A DNA stretch of 64,000 nt from Streptococcus gallolyticus subsp. gallolyticus DSM 16831 (GCF_002000985.1 NZ_CP018822.1:1444001-1508000), one strand, 5' to 3'. Shown: positions 1 through 9,406, numbered from the stretch's first letter. Notes: generated by a model not told the origin, from the sequence alone. Numbers and translations: made by a program.

Positions 1-625
1 ATAAGTCAACAATTGTTTGACCTGTTACTGCGCCAACAATCAAAGCGAAAATATAACCAACAATCAAACCAAGAAGGATTGGGATAACACCAATAATTTT
101 CTTGCCATACATATTAAATAGAATAACAGCAAGGAGCGTTACCATACCAATCAACAGGTATGTGAAATTATATTCGCCATTTTTCAACATGACATCATCA
201 ACAGCTGTTGTTGCAAGACTAAGTCCAATAACAATAATAATTGGACCAACCACGATTGGTGGAAGAACTTTATCAATCCAAGCATTTCCAGCAAATTTGA
301 CAATCAAGGCAACGATTAAGTAAACTAGACCACCTGCGATTGCCCCTTGTGCTACTGCCGCAATACCATCGGTTTTCATTAGCATTTGCATGGTTGCAAT
401 GTAAGCAAAACTTGACCCCATGTAAGCTGGGATTTTATATTTGGTTACTGTCAAATGTGCCAATGTTCCCAAACCACTTGAGAAAAGGGCGATTGCTGGG
501 TCAATACCAACTAGAATTGGAACCAAAACCGTTGAGCCAAACATGGCAAATAAATGTTGGAATGATAGTCCAAACAACATCCCTGGTTTAGGCATATCAT
601 GCACATCATATTTTACGTTTTCCAC
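1..625 (-). CDS. pyrP: Uracil permease, C-terminus cut by window edge
   Basis: Membrane carrier of the NCS2 (nucleobase:cation symporter-2) family that imports uracil for pyrimidine salvage. About 208 N-terminal residues are present and several hydrophobic segments are visible. The reading includes VLVPILVGIDPAIALF, a glycine-rich SSFAYIATMQ stretch and a PPIVVGPIIIVIGLSLA helix, all typical of UraA/PyrP. The start is a GTG (623-625) behind a strong GAGGAGG site at about 634-642. The gene lies 31 bp downstream of pyrR on the same strand, so it should be expressed from the PyrR-regulated promoter. The rest of the gene lies left of the window. Confidence 0.9.
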   Translation of the reverse strand, partial: MENVKYDVHDMPKPGMLFGLSFQHLFAMFGSTVLVPILVGIDPAIALFSSGLGTLAHLTVTKYKIPAYMGSSFAYIATMQMLMKTDGIAAVAQGAIAGGLVYLIVALIVKFAGNAWIDKVLPPIVVGPIIIVIGLSLATTAVDDVMLKNGEYNFTYLLIGMVTLLAVILFNMYGKKIIGVIPILLGLIVGYIFALIVGAVTGQTIVDL

Positions 626-656
626 TTTTTATCTTCCTCCTCAATTCTATAACTGC

Positions 657-1178
657 TTAGCTTGGATCAACAATGCTGACGCGATCTTTTCCATCTACTT
701 CAATCACTTCAACAATAATTTCTTCCACAGCACTTGTTGGAATGTTTTTACCAACATAATCAGCACGAATTGGGAGTTCACGGTGACCACGGTCAACAAG
801 TACAGCAAGGCTAACACGCGCTGGACGTCCAAGACTTACCAAGTTATCAATTGCTGCACGGATTGTACGTCCTGTATAAAGAACATCATCAACCAAAATC
901 ACGTCTTTTCCAGTAATATCAACTGGCATATCAGTTGTATCTTCTTCGACTTTCATATCATCACGGAAAGGTTTGGTATCGAGTTCGCCAATTGGAATAT
1001 CAATTCCTTCCAATTGTTTCAAGCGATCTTGAATGCGGCGAGCGATAAAAACACCGCGTGTCTTAATTCCTGCGAGAACAATATTATCAAGATTTTTATT
1101 ACGCTCGATAATCTCATAAGTGATACGTGTAATCGCACGTTTCATTGTTACGTCATCAACAATTTCTTTTGTTTTCAT
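657..1178 (-). CDS. pyrR: Bifunctional PyrR: pyr mRNA attenuator / uracil phosphoribosyltransferase
   Basis: RNA-binding regulator that senses UMP/UTP and PRPP and promotes transcription termination in pyr leader RNAs; it also has weak uracil phosphoribosyltransferase activity. The 173-residue protein has the type I phosphoribosyltransferase fold with the PRPP loop [14 protein letters not shown] near residues 93-106. The start at MKTKEIVDD is preferred over an upstream in-frame ATG at 1202, because AGAGAGG lies just before it and 173 residues is the family length. Its own leader (1200-1330) carries a PyrR-type attenuator, so it is autoregulated. The uracil permease follows in the same operon. 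Confidence 0.95.
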   Translation of the reverse strand: MKTKEIVDDVTMKRAITRITYEIIERNKNLDNIVLAGIKTRGVFIARRIQDRLKQLEGIDIPIGELDTKPFRDDMKVEEDTTDMPVDITGKDVILVDDVLYTGRTIRAAIDNLVSLGRPARVSLAVLVDRGHRELPIRADYVGKNIPTSAVEEIIVEVIEVDGKDRVSIVDPS

Positions 1179-1199
1179 AAAACAAACCTCTCTAATATA

Positions 1200-1330
1200 C
1201 AAAAAATCTCCTCGTTACCAAGGAGATTCCACAAAATATAGGTACAACTATGCCAGTTGCACACTTCTTTTACCGTTCTCTCCTTGCCTGCCTCACGGGA
1301 CAGTATTAAAGGATAATATTTACTCTCTAT
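1200..1330 (-). promoter_or_regulatory. PyrR-responsive attenuator leader
   Basis: The pyrR leader has the layout of known pyr attenuators. A PyrR binding loop (1281-1303, minus-strand reading CTGTCCCGTGAGGCAGGCAA) resembles the B. subtilis consensus with its conserved GAGGC and GGCAAGG. It is followed by an intrinsic terminator whose arms are 1205-1212 and 1221-1228, with a T tract reaching 1200. High UMP should favour PyrR binding and termination before pyrR and pyrP. The family is established; the assignment here is by sequence pattern only. Confidence 0.88.
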
Positions 1331-1359
1331 ATGATACCAAAACTATGATTATTTGACAA
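1331..1359 (-). promoter_or_regulatory. pyrR promoter
   Basis: Minus-strand TTGTCA (1354-1359) and TATCAT (1331-1336) are separated by exactly 17 bp, immediately upstream of the PyrR leader. Confidence 0.8.
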
Positions 1360-1393
1360 GAGATTTACGATTATCTTTTACCAACTTTATAGC

Positions 1394-1426
1394 AAAAAAG
1401 CAGAATCTGGTCATCCAAACTCTGCT
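1394..1426 (-). terminator. Terminator after rluD
   Basis: Minus-strand hairpin AAAGCAGA...TCTGCTTT with an inner TTTGG/CCAGA pairing (1399-1426), followed by a T run (1394-1399). It separates the cpsY-lspA-rluD transcript from the pyrR promoter. Confidence 0.8.
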
Positions 1427-1432
1427 TTATCA

Positions 1433-2329
1433 TTAAGCTTTGCCATTTCTTAGATTTTCCAATGTCTCTTTAAAAATAGCTGGCGCTTCTGCCGTGAAAG
1501 TCAATGTTTCACCTGTTGTTGGATGAGTAAAACCAAGTGTTTGTGCATGTAAAAACTGACCATCGCCTTTTAATGTCTTACGTGGTCCATAAAGCGGATC
1601 ACCAGCAACAGGATGACCAATATACGCCATATGCACACGAATTTGGTGCGTACGCCCTGTTTCCAAAGTCAACTCAACCAACGTATAATTCCCAAAACGT
1701 TCCAAAACCTTAAAGTGAGTTACAGCGGGTTTGCCTTTTGCTGTCACAGCTTGTTTTTTACGGTCTTTTTCTGAACGTCCAATTGGCGCTTCAATGACAC
1801 CACGGTCATTTGGAATATTACCATGAACAATTGCAACGTATTTACGAAGTGATTTTTTATCTTTCAATTCTGCTGCAAGTGCGTTGTGAGCTTTATCATT
1901 TTTAGCAATCATCAACAAACCTGAAGTGTCTTTATCAATACGATGCACAATTCCTGGTCGAATCACACCGTTAATCGAAGATAAATCTTTAATGTGGTAC
2001 ATCAAGGCATTCACTAATGTTCCAGACGTATGACCAACTGACGGATGAACCACCATTCCTTGTGGTTTATTGACCACAGCAACGTCATCATCTTCGTAAA
2101 TAATATCAAGTGGAATATTTTCAGCTGTATATTCTAGCACTTCTTCTTTTGGCACTTCGTAAGTGACAACATCACCAACTTTGACAGCATATTTCGCTTT
2201 AACAGCTTTGCCATTGACCAAAACTGTTCCTTTTTTGATTTCATCGTTAGCTTGGCTACGTGACAATTCTGTCAAATCTGCTAGCGCCTTGTCTAAACGA
2301 ACACCAGCTTCCTTAATGATTAACTCCAT
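1433..2329 (-). CDS. rluD: RluD-family 23S rRNA pseudouridine synthase
   Basis: Converts specific uridines of 23S rRNA to pseudouridine (RluA/RluD/YlyB family). An N-terminal S4 RNA-binding domain occupies about residues 10-75. The catalytic motif [15 protein letters not shown] carries the nucleophilic Asp, and a downstream GRTHQIRVH motif is typical of the family. The start MELIIKEAG is chosen because AGGAGGAG lies just before it; a longer frame beginning 24 bp upstream has no ribosome site. It overlaps the end of lspA by 17 bp, the usual lspA-rluD pairing in Firmicutes, which suggests translational coupling. The exact uridine modified cannot be read from the sequence. Confidence 0.93.
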   Translation of the reverse strand: MELIIKEAGVRLDKALADLTELSRSQANDEIKKGTVLVNGKAVKAKYAVKVGDVVTYEVPKEEVLEYTAENIPLDIIYEDDDVAVVNKPQGMVVHPSVGHTSGTLVNALMYHIKDLSSINGVIRPGIVHRIDKDTSGLLMIAKNDKAHNALAAELKDKKSLRKYVAIVHGNIPNDRGVIEAPIGRSEKDRKKQAVTAKGKPAVTHFKVLERFGNYTLVELTLETGRTHQIRVHMAYIGHPVAGDPLYGPRKTLKGDGQFLHAQTLGFTHPTTGETLTFTAEAPAIFKETLENLRNGKA

Positions 2330-2786
2330 TCTCCTCCTCTTTCCAAAGGGCAATAAATAGTATCACAACCCCAACTGTTAAATAAGAATCCGCCATGTTA
2401 AACACCGCAAAATTCATAAAATCTAAATGAATCATATCAACAACATAACCAAGGCGCACACGGTCAATAAAATTTCCTAAACCGCCTGAGATAATGAGGA
2501 TTAAACCAAGTAAAAACCAAAACTGACCATTGATATTTTTAACAAAATAATAGCAAGCAGCCCCAACGACCGCAAACGTAATAACCGCAAATAGCCATTG
2601 TTGATTTTGTAAAATCGAAAAAGCAGCGCCATAATTACGCAAGTAAGTTAAGCTAAAAATACCTGGCAAACACTCTTGAATGGTGTCCAAAGTGATGTGA
2701 TTAACAATCCATAGCTTACTTAACTGGTCTAAAACAATCAAAACCACAGCAGCAAGCGGAAAATAAACTTTTCTTAATGTCTTCAT
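2313..2786 (-). CDS. lspA: Signal peptidase II (prolipoprotein peptidase)
   Basis: Membrane aspartyl protease that removes the signal peptide from diacylated prolipoproteins such as OppA and the lipoprotein at 26.3 kb. It is 157 residues with four hydrophobic segments. The catalytic aspartates are visible as D117 in the YVVDMI motif and D133 in [10 protein letters not shown], preceded by the conserved NYGAAFS and GNFIDR motifs. It overlaps the upstream cpsY stop by 4 bp and the downstream rluD start by 17 bp, so the three genes form a tight operon. Confidence 0.96.
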   Translation of the reverse strand: MKTLRKVYFPLAAVVLIVLDQLSKLWIVNHITLDTIQECLPGIFSLTYLRNYGAAFSILQNQQWLFAVITFAVVGAACYYFVKNINGQFWFLLGLILIISGGLGNFIDRVRLGYVVDMIHLDFMNFAVFNMADSYLTVGVVILFIALWKEEENGVNH

Positions 2787-3700
2787 TTAGTCACCTTTGG
2801 GCTGAATTTAGCAAAATAATCCTTCATAACAGCGATAAATTTAAGCGCACAAGCTGATAAATTCTTATCACGGCGTTTGATGTAAACCATTTTATTATCC
2901 AAATCATCTTCAAGTGGAATGACAGTAATTCCGTTTACGCTACGACTATCTAAGAAACCAGAGCCTGTTGCATAGGCATCCGTTCTTTCCAAAATACCAT
3001 TCAAAGTAGCACGGTCAGTAACATTGAAGATACGAGAACTATCCGTTGTATCCACAAAATTTTCAGAATAGTAAAGGTACTCATCTTTTTCTTGGGTAAA
3101 TCGCACAGTCGGAAATCCTAACAAATCAGCCATAACCAAGCTATCTTTTTTCGCTAAAGGATGCTCTTTAGCAAGATAAATATGGGTTTGAAATGGAATT
3201 AACTCAACAAATTCTAAGCCAAGCTTTTCCATACGCTGCAAAAGCCCTTTACGATTTTGATTATTTAAATAGATAATCCCTATCTCACTATCGCCTTGAG
3301 CAATTTCATCTAAAATTTGAATCGTCGTTGATTCAAAAATACGAAAATCTTTATGTTCTGGGTGAGCTTGTGAAAAAGCAGTAATTAACGGTGGCAAAAA
3401 ATCATAGTGCTGACTGGCAATTGAAAATTCATCTGAATCCGCTGCTGCTTGTGAAAATTGTCTTTCAAAGGAATCAAAACTTTTCACAACCTCAAGAGCT
3501 TTCTCATAAAAAGTCATCCCATGGCTTGTCAAAACCGCTCCAGTTGTTGTTCGAGTAAAGATTTGAAAGCCAAGTTCGCCTTCCAAATCTCTAATTGCTA
3601 CTGATAAACTGGGTTGGCTTACAAAAAGTTTAGAAGCCGCCTCACGAAATGTACCACTATTGGCAATCGCCACGACATAACGCAATTGTTGTATGTTCAT
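2783..3700 (-). CDS. cpsY: LysR-family regulator, CpsY/MetR-like
   Basis: Transcription regulator of 305 residues. The N-terminal winged helix-turn-helix (about 1-60, with [19 protein letters not shown]) matches the LysR family, and a periplasmic-binding-protein-like effector domain follows (about 90-295). The sequence resembles streptococcal CpsY/MtaR, which controls methionine-related and surface functions in other streptococci. Its place directly upstream of lspA-rluD matches the arrangement I know from pyogenic streptococci. The symbol is by resemblance; the effector and targets are not shown here. Confidence 0.82.
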   Translation of the reverse strand: MNIQQLRYVVAIANSGTFREAASKLFVSQPSLSVAIRDLEGELGFQIFTRTTTGAVLTSHGMTFYEKALEVVKSFDSFERQFSQAAADSDEFSIASQHYDFLPPLITAFSQAHPEHKDFRIFESTTIQILDEIAQGDSEIGIIYLNNQNRKGLLQRMEKLGLEFVELIPFQTHIYLAKEHPLAKKDSLVMADLLGFPTVRFTQEKDEYLYYSENFVDTTDSSRIFNVTDRATLNGILERTDAYATGSGFLDSRSVNGITVIPLEDDLDNKMVYIKRRDKNLSACALKFIAVMKDYFAKFSPKVTK

Positions 3701-3870
3701 TTAAATCATTCTTTCTAAAAATCAATCAACTTTATTATAACAAAAAAACTAGGCTGTTGCCTGTTTTCCTAATTCTTTTTGCAAAATGGTTAACAAACTT
3801 GTAATAGCCTTTTAGGCTAGTTTCAAAATTTGACAACGCAAGGCTCTCTTCCAAGGTGGTCAGGCAAATA

Positions 3871-3900
3871 AAAAAGCCCTGCCAAGATTGACAAAGCTTT
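3871..3900 (-). terminator. Terminator after rpmA
   Basis: Minus-strand hairpin AAAGCTTTGTC / GGCAGGGCTTT (3874-3900), with G-U pairs and a 5-6 nt loop, followed by a run of six T. It closes the rplU-prp-rpmA operon. Confidence 0.8.
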
Positions 3901-3921
3901 CAATAATATCTATTTACGCTA

Positions 3922-4215
3922 TTATTTTGCGATAGGGTAAACAGAAACTTGTTTTTTATCGCGACCTTTACGTTCGAAACGTACAACACCTTCAACTTTA
4001 GCGAAGAGTGTATCGTCACCACCGCGACCTACGTTTACACCTGGGTAAATGTGAGTACCGCGTTGACGGTAAAGGATTGATCCACCTGAAACAGTTTGTC
4101 CGTCAGCTGCTTTAGCACCTAGACGTTTAGCTTGTGAATCACGACCATTTGATGTAGAACCTCCACCTTTTTTGTGGGCGAAAAGTTGCAAGTTAGCAAG
4201 ATTCATTTTTAACAT
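3922..4215 (-). CDS. rpmA: 50S ribosomal protein L27
   Basis: L27 lies at the ribosomal peptidyl-transferase centre. The 97-residue protein begins [21 protein letters not shown]. The first 12 residues are the Firmicutes-type N-terminal extension that must be removed by the protease Prp before the HKKGGG tail can reach the active site. The gene for Prp is immediately upstream (4237-4572). GAGGA lies before the ATG. Last gene of the rplU-prp-rpmA operon. Confidence 0.97.
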   Translation of the reverse strand: MLKMNLANLQLFAHKKGGGSTSNGRDSQAKRLGAKAADGQTVSGGSILYRQRGTHIYPGVNVGRGGDDTLFAKVEGVVRFERKGRDKKQVSVYPIAK

Positions 4216-4236
4216 ATGTTGTGTCCTCTTTTCAAA

Positions 4237-4572
4237 TTAGTTTGCAATGACTTGAACTGACACAAACTCTTGAGAGTTTTCTGCCAAATTTGTCATTCCT
4301 AAAAGAAAGCTTTCAAATAAAAGTTGAACTTTCTCATCTGTCTTTTTAGTTACATGAGAGATATCAATCTTCATATAACCACCATCAATCTCATTGATAG
4401 CTAAATCAGCGTTGCAATCTGCCAAAGCTTCTAACGAATTAACCAAGTTAATTGATAAAGTTGAGACAGCTGCACATACGATATCAAAGCCATACTCACC
4501 ACTACCAGCGTGACCAGTCAGTTCAACACTTTCTAAGTTATCCTTGTGGCGAATAAAAGTTGCTTGAATCAT
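4237..4572 (-). CDS. prp: Ribosomal-processing cysteine protease Prp (YsxB family)
   Basis: Cysteine protease that cleaves the N-terminal extension of L27 in Firmicutes. It is 111 residues. The family motif GHAGSGEYGFDIVCAAVS is present with the catalytic pair H21 and C33. It sits between rplU and rpmA, spaced 12 bp from rplU and 21 bp from rpmA, so enzyme and substrate are co-transcribed. Older annotations call this a hypothetical or DUF464 protein. Confidence 0.94.
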   Translation of the reverse strand: MIQATFIRHKDNLESVELTGHAGSGEYGFDIVCAAVSTLSINLVNSLEALADCNADLAINEIDGGYMKIDISHVTKKTDEKVQLLFESFLLGMTNLAENSQEFVSVQVIAN

Positions 4573-4584
4573 AATAATGCCAAA

Positions 4585-4899
4585 TTAAGCGTTGATAGCG
4601 TTGATAACAACTTTTGTGTAAGGTTGACGGTGACCTTGTTTACGGTGGCTACCTTTTTTAGGTTTGTATTTGAAAGTAACAACTTTCTTTTGTTTACCTT
4701 GTTTTTCAACAGTACCAACAACAGTAGCTCCTTCAACAACTGGTGTACCAACAACAGTTTTGTCACCACCAACAAGAACAACTTCGTTAAATGTTACTTC
4801 TGAACCAGCTTCAACATCAAGTTTTTCAACATAGATAGCTTGACCTACTTCAACTTTAACTTGTTTTCCACCAGTTTTGATGATTGCATATGTGCTCAT
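4585..4899 (-). CDS. rplU: 50S ribosomal protein L21
   Basis: Structural protein of the large subunit, 104 residues, starting [19 protein letters not shown] and carrying the basic [18 protein letters not shown]-terminal signature. AGGAGGTG precedes the ATG. It is the first gene of the rplU-prp-rpmA operon and lies behind a structured 120-nt leader (4909-5028). Confidence 0.97.
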   Translation of the reverse strand: MSTYAIIKTGGKQVKVEVGQAIYVEKLDVEAGSEVTFNEVVLVGGDKTVVGTPVVEGATVVGTVEKQGKQKKVVTFKYKPKKGSHRKQGHRQPYTKVVINAINA

Positions 4900-4908
4900 C
4901 GTGCACCT

Positions 4909-5028
4909 CCTATAAATTTTTTTGCGGATTTTCCGCTTGTGAAGACTCGCCTAAATCGTGAACTTCGAAAGTTACTTATGAACGATTTTCGTGCGGTTGC
5001 ACAGGATGTGCATTTAGTCAACGTTCAT
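4909..5028 (-). ncRNA. Structured rplU leader, L21-leader-like
   Basis: Between the rplU promoter and start codon lies about 120 nt of structured RNA. A long-range pairing GAACG/CGTTC encloses a hairpin TGCACA-TCC-TGTGCA (about 4997-5011), and near the start there is a second hairpin GCGGA-AAA-TCCGC followed by an A-rich stretch. B. subtilis has an L21 leader in this position. Whether this one belongs to the same family needs a covariance-model search; the structure itself is visible. Confidence 0.6.
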
Positions 5029-5057
5029 ATTTTAACATGATAAAGTGATTAAATCAA
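5029..5057 (-). promoter_or_regulatory. rplU operon promoter
   Basis: Minus-strand TTGATT (5052-5057), 17 bp spacer, TAAAAT (5029-5034). It lies directly upstream of the structured L21 leader. Confidence 0.75.
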
Positions 5058-5092
5058 GGAATATGCTATATTTTTTTAGCAATATTACGTTT

Positions 5093-5638
5093 TCATTCTG
5101 CTTTTTTCTCAAATGAGATAGCAATTAAGCCTAGCACCGCTTTTTTCGTTAATTTTTCCACTACTTGAATGTTAAGCGAGGCATCTGTTGCCATGACTTG
5201 ATACACTTCTGTTCCTTCATGATAATAATAATCCGTGATGTTAAATCCATTTCTTTCATAAAAAACAACTCGTTTAACACGTTGCTGATAATTTTCAGCA
5301 GTTTTATCTAATGGTTCCATGGCAAGAATAATCGAACGTTTTCCTGCTAAATTTCTAATGTCTTGTAAAATGGCAGAGCCATAGCCACGTGAACGAATAT
5401 TTGGATTAACCGCAAGAAAGAAAAGATAGATAACTTCTTCATTCTCCAACAAATACACTAAACCAACAAAGTCATCCTTATCATAGTAGGCATAAAAATT
5501 CGCTAAACGCCGATAAGCATTCAAAACTAATGGAAAATAGGGTAACCGTTCTACTGCTGGAAAGGCAGTTAGGTATAATTTTTTAACATCTTCATAACTC
5601 TTTGAAAATAGGTTAACTTTTTGACGACTTAATCCCAT
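5093..5638 (-). CDS. GNAT-family N-acetyltransferase
   Basis: Predicted acyl-CoA-dependent acetyltransferase of 181 residues. The acetyl-CoA binding motif A is visible as VNPNIRSRGYGSAILQDI (about 84-101), after the beta-strand LVYLLENEEVIYLFFLAV. The substrate cannot be deduced. The start overlaps the end of the CapA-like gene by 10 bp, so the two are probably co-translated; no strong ribosome site is present, which fits coupling. Confidence 0.85.
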   Translation of the reverse strand: MGLSRQKVNLFSKSYEDVKKLYLTAFPAVERLPYFPLVLNAYRRLANFYAYYDKDDFVGLVYLLENEEVIYLFFLAVNPNIRSRGYGSAILQDIRNLAGKRSIILAMEPLDKTAENYQQRVKRVVFYERNGFNITDYYYHEGTEVYQVMATDASLNIQVVEKLTKKAVLGLIAISFEKKAE

Positions 5639-6846
5639 TGTAAATTCACCAATTCATTCATTTCTTGGTAGGCAGTATCCACTTTTTCTTGCATAGTTGA
5701 ATCAAGAATATCACGATACTTTCCACCTTCAATAAAATCTTCCAAAACAAGCGTTCGATAATCGGAAAGCACAAAGCCTTCTGATCCCGTCACACCCTTG
5801 CTCCAAACCCAAACCATTGTCGGATGAGCGGCAACGGTCTTGATTGTTGTTTTATTATTTTTCTTTTCAAAAGTGATGTCCATTAAGAGACCACGTTCTG
5901 TCCAGATATTATCAACCGTTTCTAAACGCTGGTTAGAGATAAAATTTCCCATTGAATAGATGATAAATTTCTTATCACCGTCTTTTTCAAGCGTTTCAGA
6001 CGGCTCAGCAACGTGAGGGTGTCCACCAAACACAACATCTGCTCCCCAGTCAATCATTTTATGATAAAGCGTTACTTGTTCGTCTGTTGGTTCAAGAGCG
6101 TATTCTGTTCCCATTTGTGGCATGACAATTGTGACATCAGCTTTCTTTTCAGCTTCTTGAATTTCTGATTTCATTTTATCTTCATCTAAATCTGACATAT
6201 GTTTTTCATAATCTTCATCTGCCACATTTGCTTCCATGCCATTATAGCCATAAGAATAACCCAAAATCGCAATTTTGATGCCGTTGACATTTTTAATGAG
6301 AATGTCTTCCGTATCACGATTTTCTTTGTAAACACCGATAGTTGACAAGCCAAGATTTTCAAAGGTTTCAACCGTATTGATAACACCTAAAAGCCCAGAA
6401 TCCAAAATGTGATTATGCGCTAAATCAACAACATCATACCCCGTGTCTTTCATAGCGTCAGCGATTTCACTTGGTGCATTAAAAAGCGGATAACCACCCA
6501 AAGGGTAATCAGGGCTAATCGTTCCTTCGTAATCACCGATAGCCAAGTCAGCACTTGAAATCCAGCTCTTGACATATTCAAAAAATGGCGTGAAATCATA
6601 GCTTCCGTCAGCTTGTTCAGCACTTCCATAAAGCCCGTTGTGAATAAGAATATCACCATTTGCCATGACACGCGCTGTTTTCGTCGTATTGCTTTTATTT
6701 TGTGCTTGTTTTTCTGTCGTTTGTGTCGTATTAGCGATCGATTTTTCAAAAGCTAGACTATACACACCCGAACCAAGCAAGGAAATCACCAAAAAACTCA
6801 AACAAGCAAGCGTTGTTTTTTTATAAATAATCCTATCAAACATCAC
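5629..6846 (-). CDS. CapA-family (poly-gamma-glutamate synthesis type) metallophosphatase-like protein
   Basis: Extracytoplasmic protein of 405 residues. A hydrophobic segment near residues 11-31 should act as a membrane anchor or signal. The CapA domain (about 55-330) shows ANGDILIHNGLYG at its start, DLAHNHILD in the middle and GGHPHVAEP toward the end, the family's metal-site motifs. CapA belongs to poly-gamma-glutamate machinery in Bacillus, but no capB or capC is near, so this is more likely one of the many stand-alone CapA proteins of unknown substrate. The start may be the GTG at 6846 or the adjacent ATG at 6843; GGAGG lies upstream. Confidence 0.85.
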   Translation of the reverse strand: MMFDRIIYKKTTLACLSFLVISLLGSGVYSLAFEKSIANTTQTTEKQAQNKSNTTKTARVMANGDILIHNGLYGSAEQADGSYDFTPFFEYVKSWISSADLAIGDYEGTISPDYPLGGYPLFNAPSEIADAMKDTGYDVVDLAHNHILDSGLLGVINTVETFENLGLSTIGVYKENRDTEDILIKNVNGIKIAILGYSYGYNGMEANVADEDYEKHMSDLDEDKMKSEIQEAEKKADVTIVMPQMGTEYALEPTDEQVTLYHKMIDWGADVVFGGHPHVAEPSETLEKDGDKKFIIYSMGNFISNQRLETVDNIWTERGLLMDITFEKKNNKTTIKTVAAHPTMVWVWSKGVTGSEGFVLSDYRTLVLEDFIEGGKYRDILDSTMQEKVDTAYQEMNELVNLQWD

Positions 6847-6918
6847 TTAATCTTACCTCCAGACACTATTATAGCATTTTCTAGCAAAGGAGCCAGAATT
6901 TACCTAAAAAGGCAAACT

Positions 6919-6943
6919 AAAAAGCCACCAACGGTAGCTTTTT
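6919..6943 (-). terminator. Terminator after thiI
   Basis: Hairpin AAAAAGCTACC-GTT-GGTGGCTTTTT just after the thiI stop, with T-rich 3' arm on the minus strand. Confidence 0.8.
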
Positions 6944-6948
6944 GTCTC

Positions 6949-8163
6949 CTATAATAAATCATCAATCAAGTCATCAACCTCATCGTGGTCTGCTTGTGGA
7001 GTGATTGTTGTTACTTTAATACCTGCAACCGCACGTTCAACAAGCCCTTCAACGTCCATACGTTTTTCGTATTGTTCAACATTTTTGATTTTAGGATTTG
7101 TTTTTGGACGGTCAGGTGCAAAAATGGTACAGCAGTCCTCAAATGGTTGAATTGAAATGTCGAAAGTATCGATTTTTTGAGCAATATCAATGATTTCTAA
7201 TTTATCCATTGTGACAACTGGACGAATAATTGGGGTTGCGGTTACCGCATTAATAGCACGCATGCTTTCAAGTGTTTGACTGGCAACTTGTCCAAGACTT
7301 TCACCATTAATAATCACCAAACCATTACGTTCTTCACGCATACGGTCAGTAATACGCATCATGAAACGACGTGTCAAAGTCATCAAGTAAGCTTCAGGTG
7401 CTTTTTCTTTAATTTCTTCTTGAATTTCTGTAAATGGCACTTCGATAAAATCAATATTACCACCAAATTTAGTCAATTTACGTGTCAAATCTTGGGCTTT
7501 TTTAAGAGCACCTGGGCTTGTGTAAGGTGGGCTAGCAAAGTGAACTGCCTCAATATCAACCCCACGTTTAAGAGCAAGGTAACCTGCAACTGGTGAATCA
7601 ATTCCGCCAGAAAGCATCAACATTCCTCGTCCTGCTGTTCCGACAGGGAGACCACCAGCACCTTTGATATTTTCATAGGAAAGGTAAGCTGCTTCTTCAC
7701 GGATTTCAACTTTTAAATTAACATCTGGACCTTTCATTTGAGCTTGGATATCTGGTAAAACCTCAAACACGGCAGAACCAAGGTATTGGTTCAATTCGCG
7801 ACTATCCATTTCAAAGTTATGGTCGCTACGTTTACTTGTAATTTTAAAAGTTAGTCCTTCGTGATAAACATCTTTCATCACATCTTGAACTGCTTTCTTA
7901 ATGGTTTCAAGATTTTTCTCAACTTTGTATGATGGCGAGAAGCCTTGAATCCCAAAAATTTGTTTCAATGATTCAGCAACTGGTACGTAATCTGTGCCAT
8001 TTAAATAAATGTGAGCACGGTCACGGTCAGCAACAACACGCACATCTGGATAAATTGAAAGAACGTGTTTCATGTTACGTTTCAATTTATTGATGAAACG
8101 CATACGGTTCTTTCCTTTGGTTGATAGTTCGCCGTAACGAACCATAATTTCTGAATACTGCAT
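6949..8163 (-). CDS. thiI: tRNA 4-thiouridine synthase ThiI
   Basis: Transfers sulfur to U8 of tRNA, using persulfide from a cysteine desulfurase. It is 404 residues: an N-terminal ferredoxin-like/THUMP RNA-binding part (about 60-165) and a PP-loop ATPase domain with [14 protein letters not shown] (about 184-197). A C-terminal rhodanese domain is absent, as in other Firmicutes ThiI. The desulfurase gene lies 37 bp upstream, giving a two-gene sulfur-transfer operon closed by the terminator at 6919-6943. Confidence 0.95.
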   Translation of the reverse strand: MQYSEIMVRYGELSTKGKNRMRFINKLKRNMKHVLSIYPDVRVVADRDRAHIYLNGTDYVPVAESLKQIFGIQGFSPSYKVEKNLETIKKAVQDVMKDVYHEGLTFKITSKRSDHNFEMDSRELNQYLGSAVFEVLPDIQAQMKGPDVNLKVEIREEAAYLSYENIKGAGGLPVGTAGRGMLMLSGGIDSPVAGYLALKRGVDIEAVHFASPPYTSPGALKKAQDLTRKLTKFGGNIDFIEVPFTEIQEEIKEKAPEAYLMTLTRRFMMRITDRMREERNGLVIINGESLGQVASQTLESMRAINAVTATPIIRPVVTMDKLEIIDIAQKIDTFDISIQPFEDCCTIFAPDRPKTNPKIKNVEQYEKRMDVEGLVERAVAGIKVTTITPQADHDEVDDLIDDLL

Positions 8164-8200
8164 AGTTTATTAAAGAGAAAACTCTCTTTATCCTTTCTTA

Positions 8201-9346
8201 TTATCTTACTTTTTTGGTTTTTTCGTAAACTTGTTTGAAAATCGTTAGAAATTGCTCAACTTGTCCCATGTCATTATCATCATCAAGACTGATTCGGACA
8301 GCTGATTGTGCTAATTTCGTTGGAACACCCATAGCAATCAATGTTCCAGCAGGTTTTCCAGCTTTTGATGAACAAGCTGATGTGGTTGAAATGTAGATTT
8401 CATGTTCTTCAAAAGCATGAACCACAACCTCACCACGAACCCCTTTAATTCCAAAGGTTAAGATATTTGGGGCAAATGTGTCATCTTTACCTGAGAAAAT
8501 GACAATATCTTTGTGCTTAGCTAGCTCATCATAGATAACTTCTTTCATCTTGGCAATTTTCGGAAGAGCATAAGCTTCTTTGTCAGTCACCAAGCGAAGT
8601 GCTTTAGCCGTAGCCGCAATTCCTGCCACATTTTCAGTTGTAGAACGAAGGTCGCCTTCTTGACCACCACCAGCTAGTAATGGGTTTAATTTTTTACCTT
8701 CTTTTTTATAAATGAAACCAACCCCACGAACGCTGTGGAATTTATGCCCTGAAAAGCTTGCAAAATCAACACGGTCAGTTAAATAATCCGCTGCTGGAAT
8801 TTTTCCGATAGCTTGAACAGCATCCACATGGAATGAAATGCCTGGCTTATCAGCTAATAATTCAGAGATTTCTTTAATTGATTGGATAGAGCCAATCTCA
8901 TTATTCACTGCCATGATTGATACCAAAGTTGTATCTGGTCGCAAAAGCGCAGCTAATGCTTTGACATCAACAAAACCTTGGTCATTAACAGGTGCATATG
9001 AAACGTCAAAATCGTGTTCGCTTAGCCATTTTGCCGACTCTTTAACCGCTGGGTGTTCAATATCTGAAACGATGATGTGTTTGCCATAACGTTCTTTTTC
9101 AAAGGCAACACCTTTAAGTACCCAGTTATCACTTTCTGTACCACCAGACGTAAAAATAATTTCAGTGCTCTTAACCCCTAATAAATCCGCGATTTGCTTG
9201 CGACTAGCTTCTAAAATACGACTAGCCTTTGTTCCTAAATTATGCAAACTTGAGGGATTTCCAAATATCTTGCTAGCAACTTCCTGATAAGTGCGCAACA
9301 CTTCAGGATAGGGAATTGTTGTAGCTGAATTATCAAAATATATCAT
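8201..9346 (-). CDS. Cysteine desulfurase, NifS/IscS-like
   Basis: PLP enzyme that takes sulfur from L-cysteine to form a protein persulfide, here probably for ThiI. From the ATG at 9346 the protein is 381 residues. The PLP lysine K202 is in SFSGHKFHSVRG, the catalytic cysteine C325 in STTSACSSKAG. The frame is open 49 codons further upstream, but that part overlaps the promoter; GAAGGAAG precedes the chosen ATG. The neighbouring thiI supports a role in tRNA thiolation (NifZ-like in B. subtilis terms), though iron-sulfur use cannot be excluded. Confidence 0.93.
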   Translation of the reverse strand: MIYFDNSATTIPYPEVLRTYQEVASKIFGNPSSLHNLGTKASRILEASRKQIADLLGVKSTEIIFTSGGTESDNWVLKGVAFEKERYGKHIIVSDIEHPAVKESAKWLSEHDFDVSYAPVNDQGFVDVKALAALLRPDTTLVSIMAVNNEIGSIQSIKEISELLADKPGISFHVDAVQAIGKIPAADYLTDRVDFASFSGHKFHSVRGVGFIYKKEGKKLNPLLAGGGQEGDLRSTTENVAGIAATAKALRLVTDKEAYALPKIAKMKEVIYDELAKHKDIVIFSGKDDTFAPNILTFGIKGVRGEVVVHAFEEHEIYISTTSACSSKAGKPAGTLIAMGVPTKLAQSAVRISLDDDNDMGQVEQFLTIFKQVYEKTKKVR

Positions 9347-9377
9347 TTTTTCTTCCTTCACAAAAATCAATACTACC

Positions 9378-9406
9378 ATTATAGCACAGACTTTTATGAG
9401 TGTGAA
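9378..9406 (-). promoter_or_regulatory. Promoter of the desulfurase-thiI operon
   Basis: Minus-strand TTCACA (9401-9406), 17 bp, TATAAT (9378-9383) with an extended TGC before the -10. Confidence 0.75.

Noticed and set aside
441..1241. 266-codon plus-strand frame over pyrP/pyrR
   Set aside because: It is the antisense shadow of pyrR and the permease start; its composition (Asn/Cys/Thr/Phe-rich) is not protein-like.
5629..6846. Poly-gamma-glutamate capsule locus
   Set aside because: Only a CapA-like gene is present. capB, capC and capE partners are absent, so capsule synthesis is not supported.
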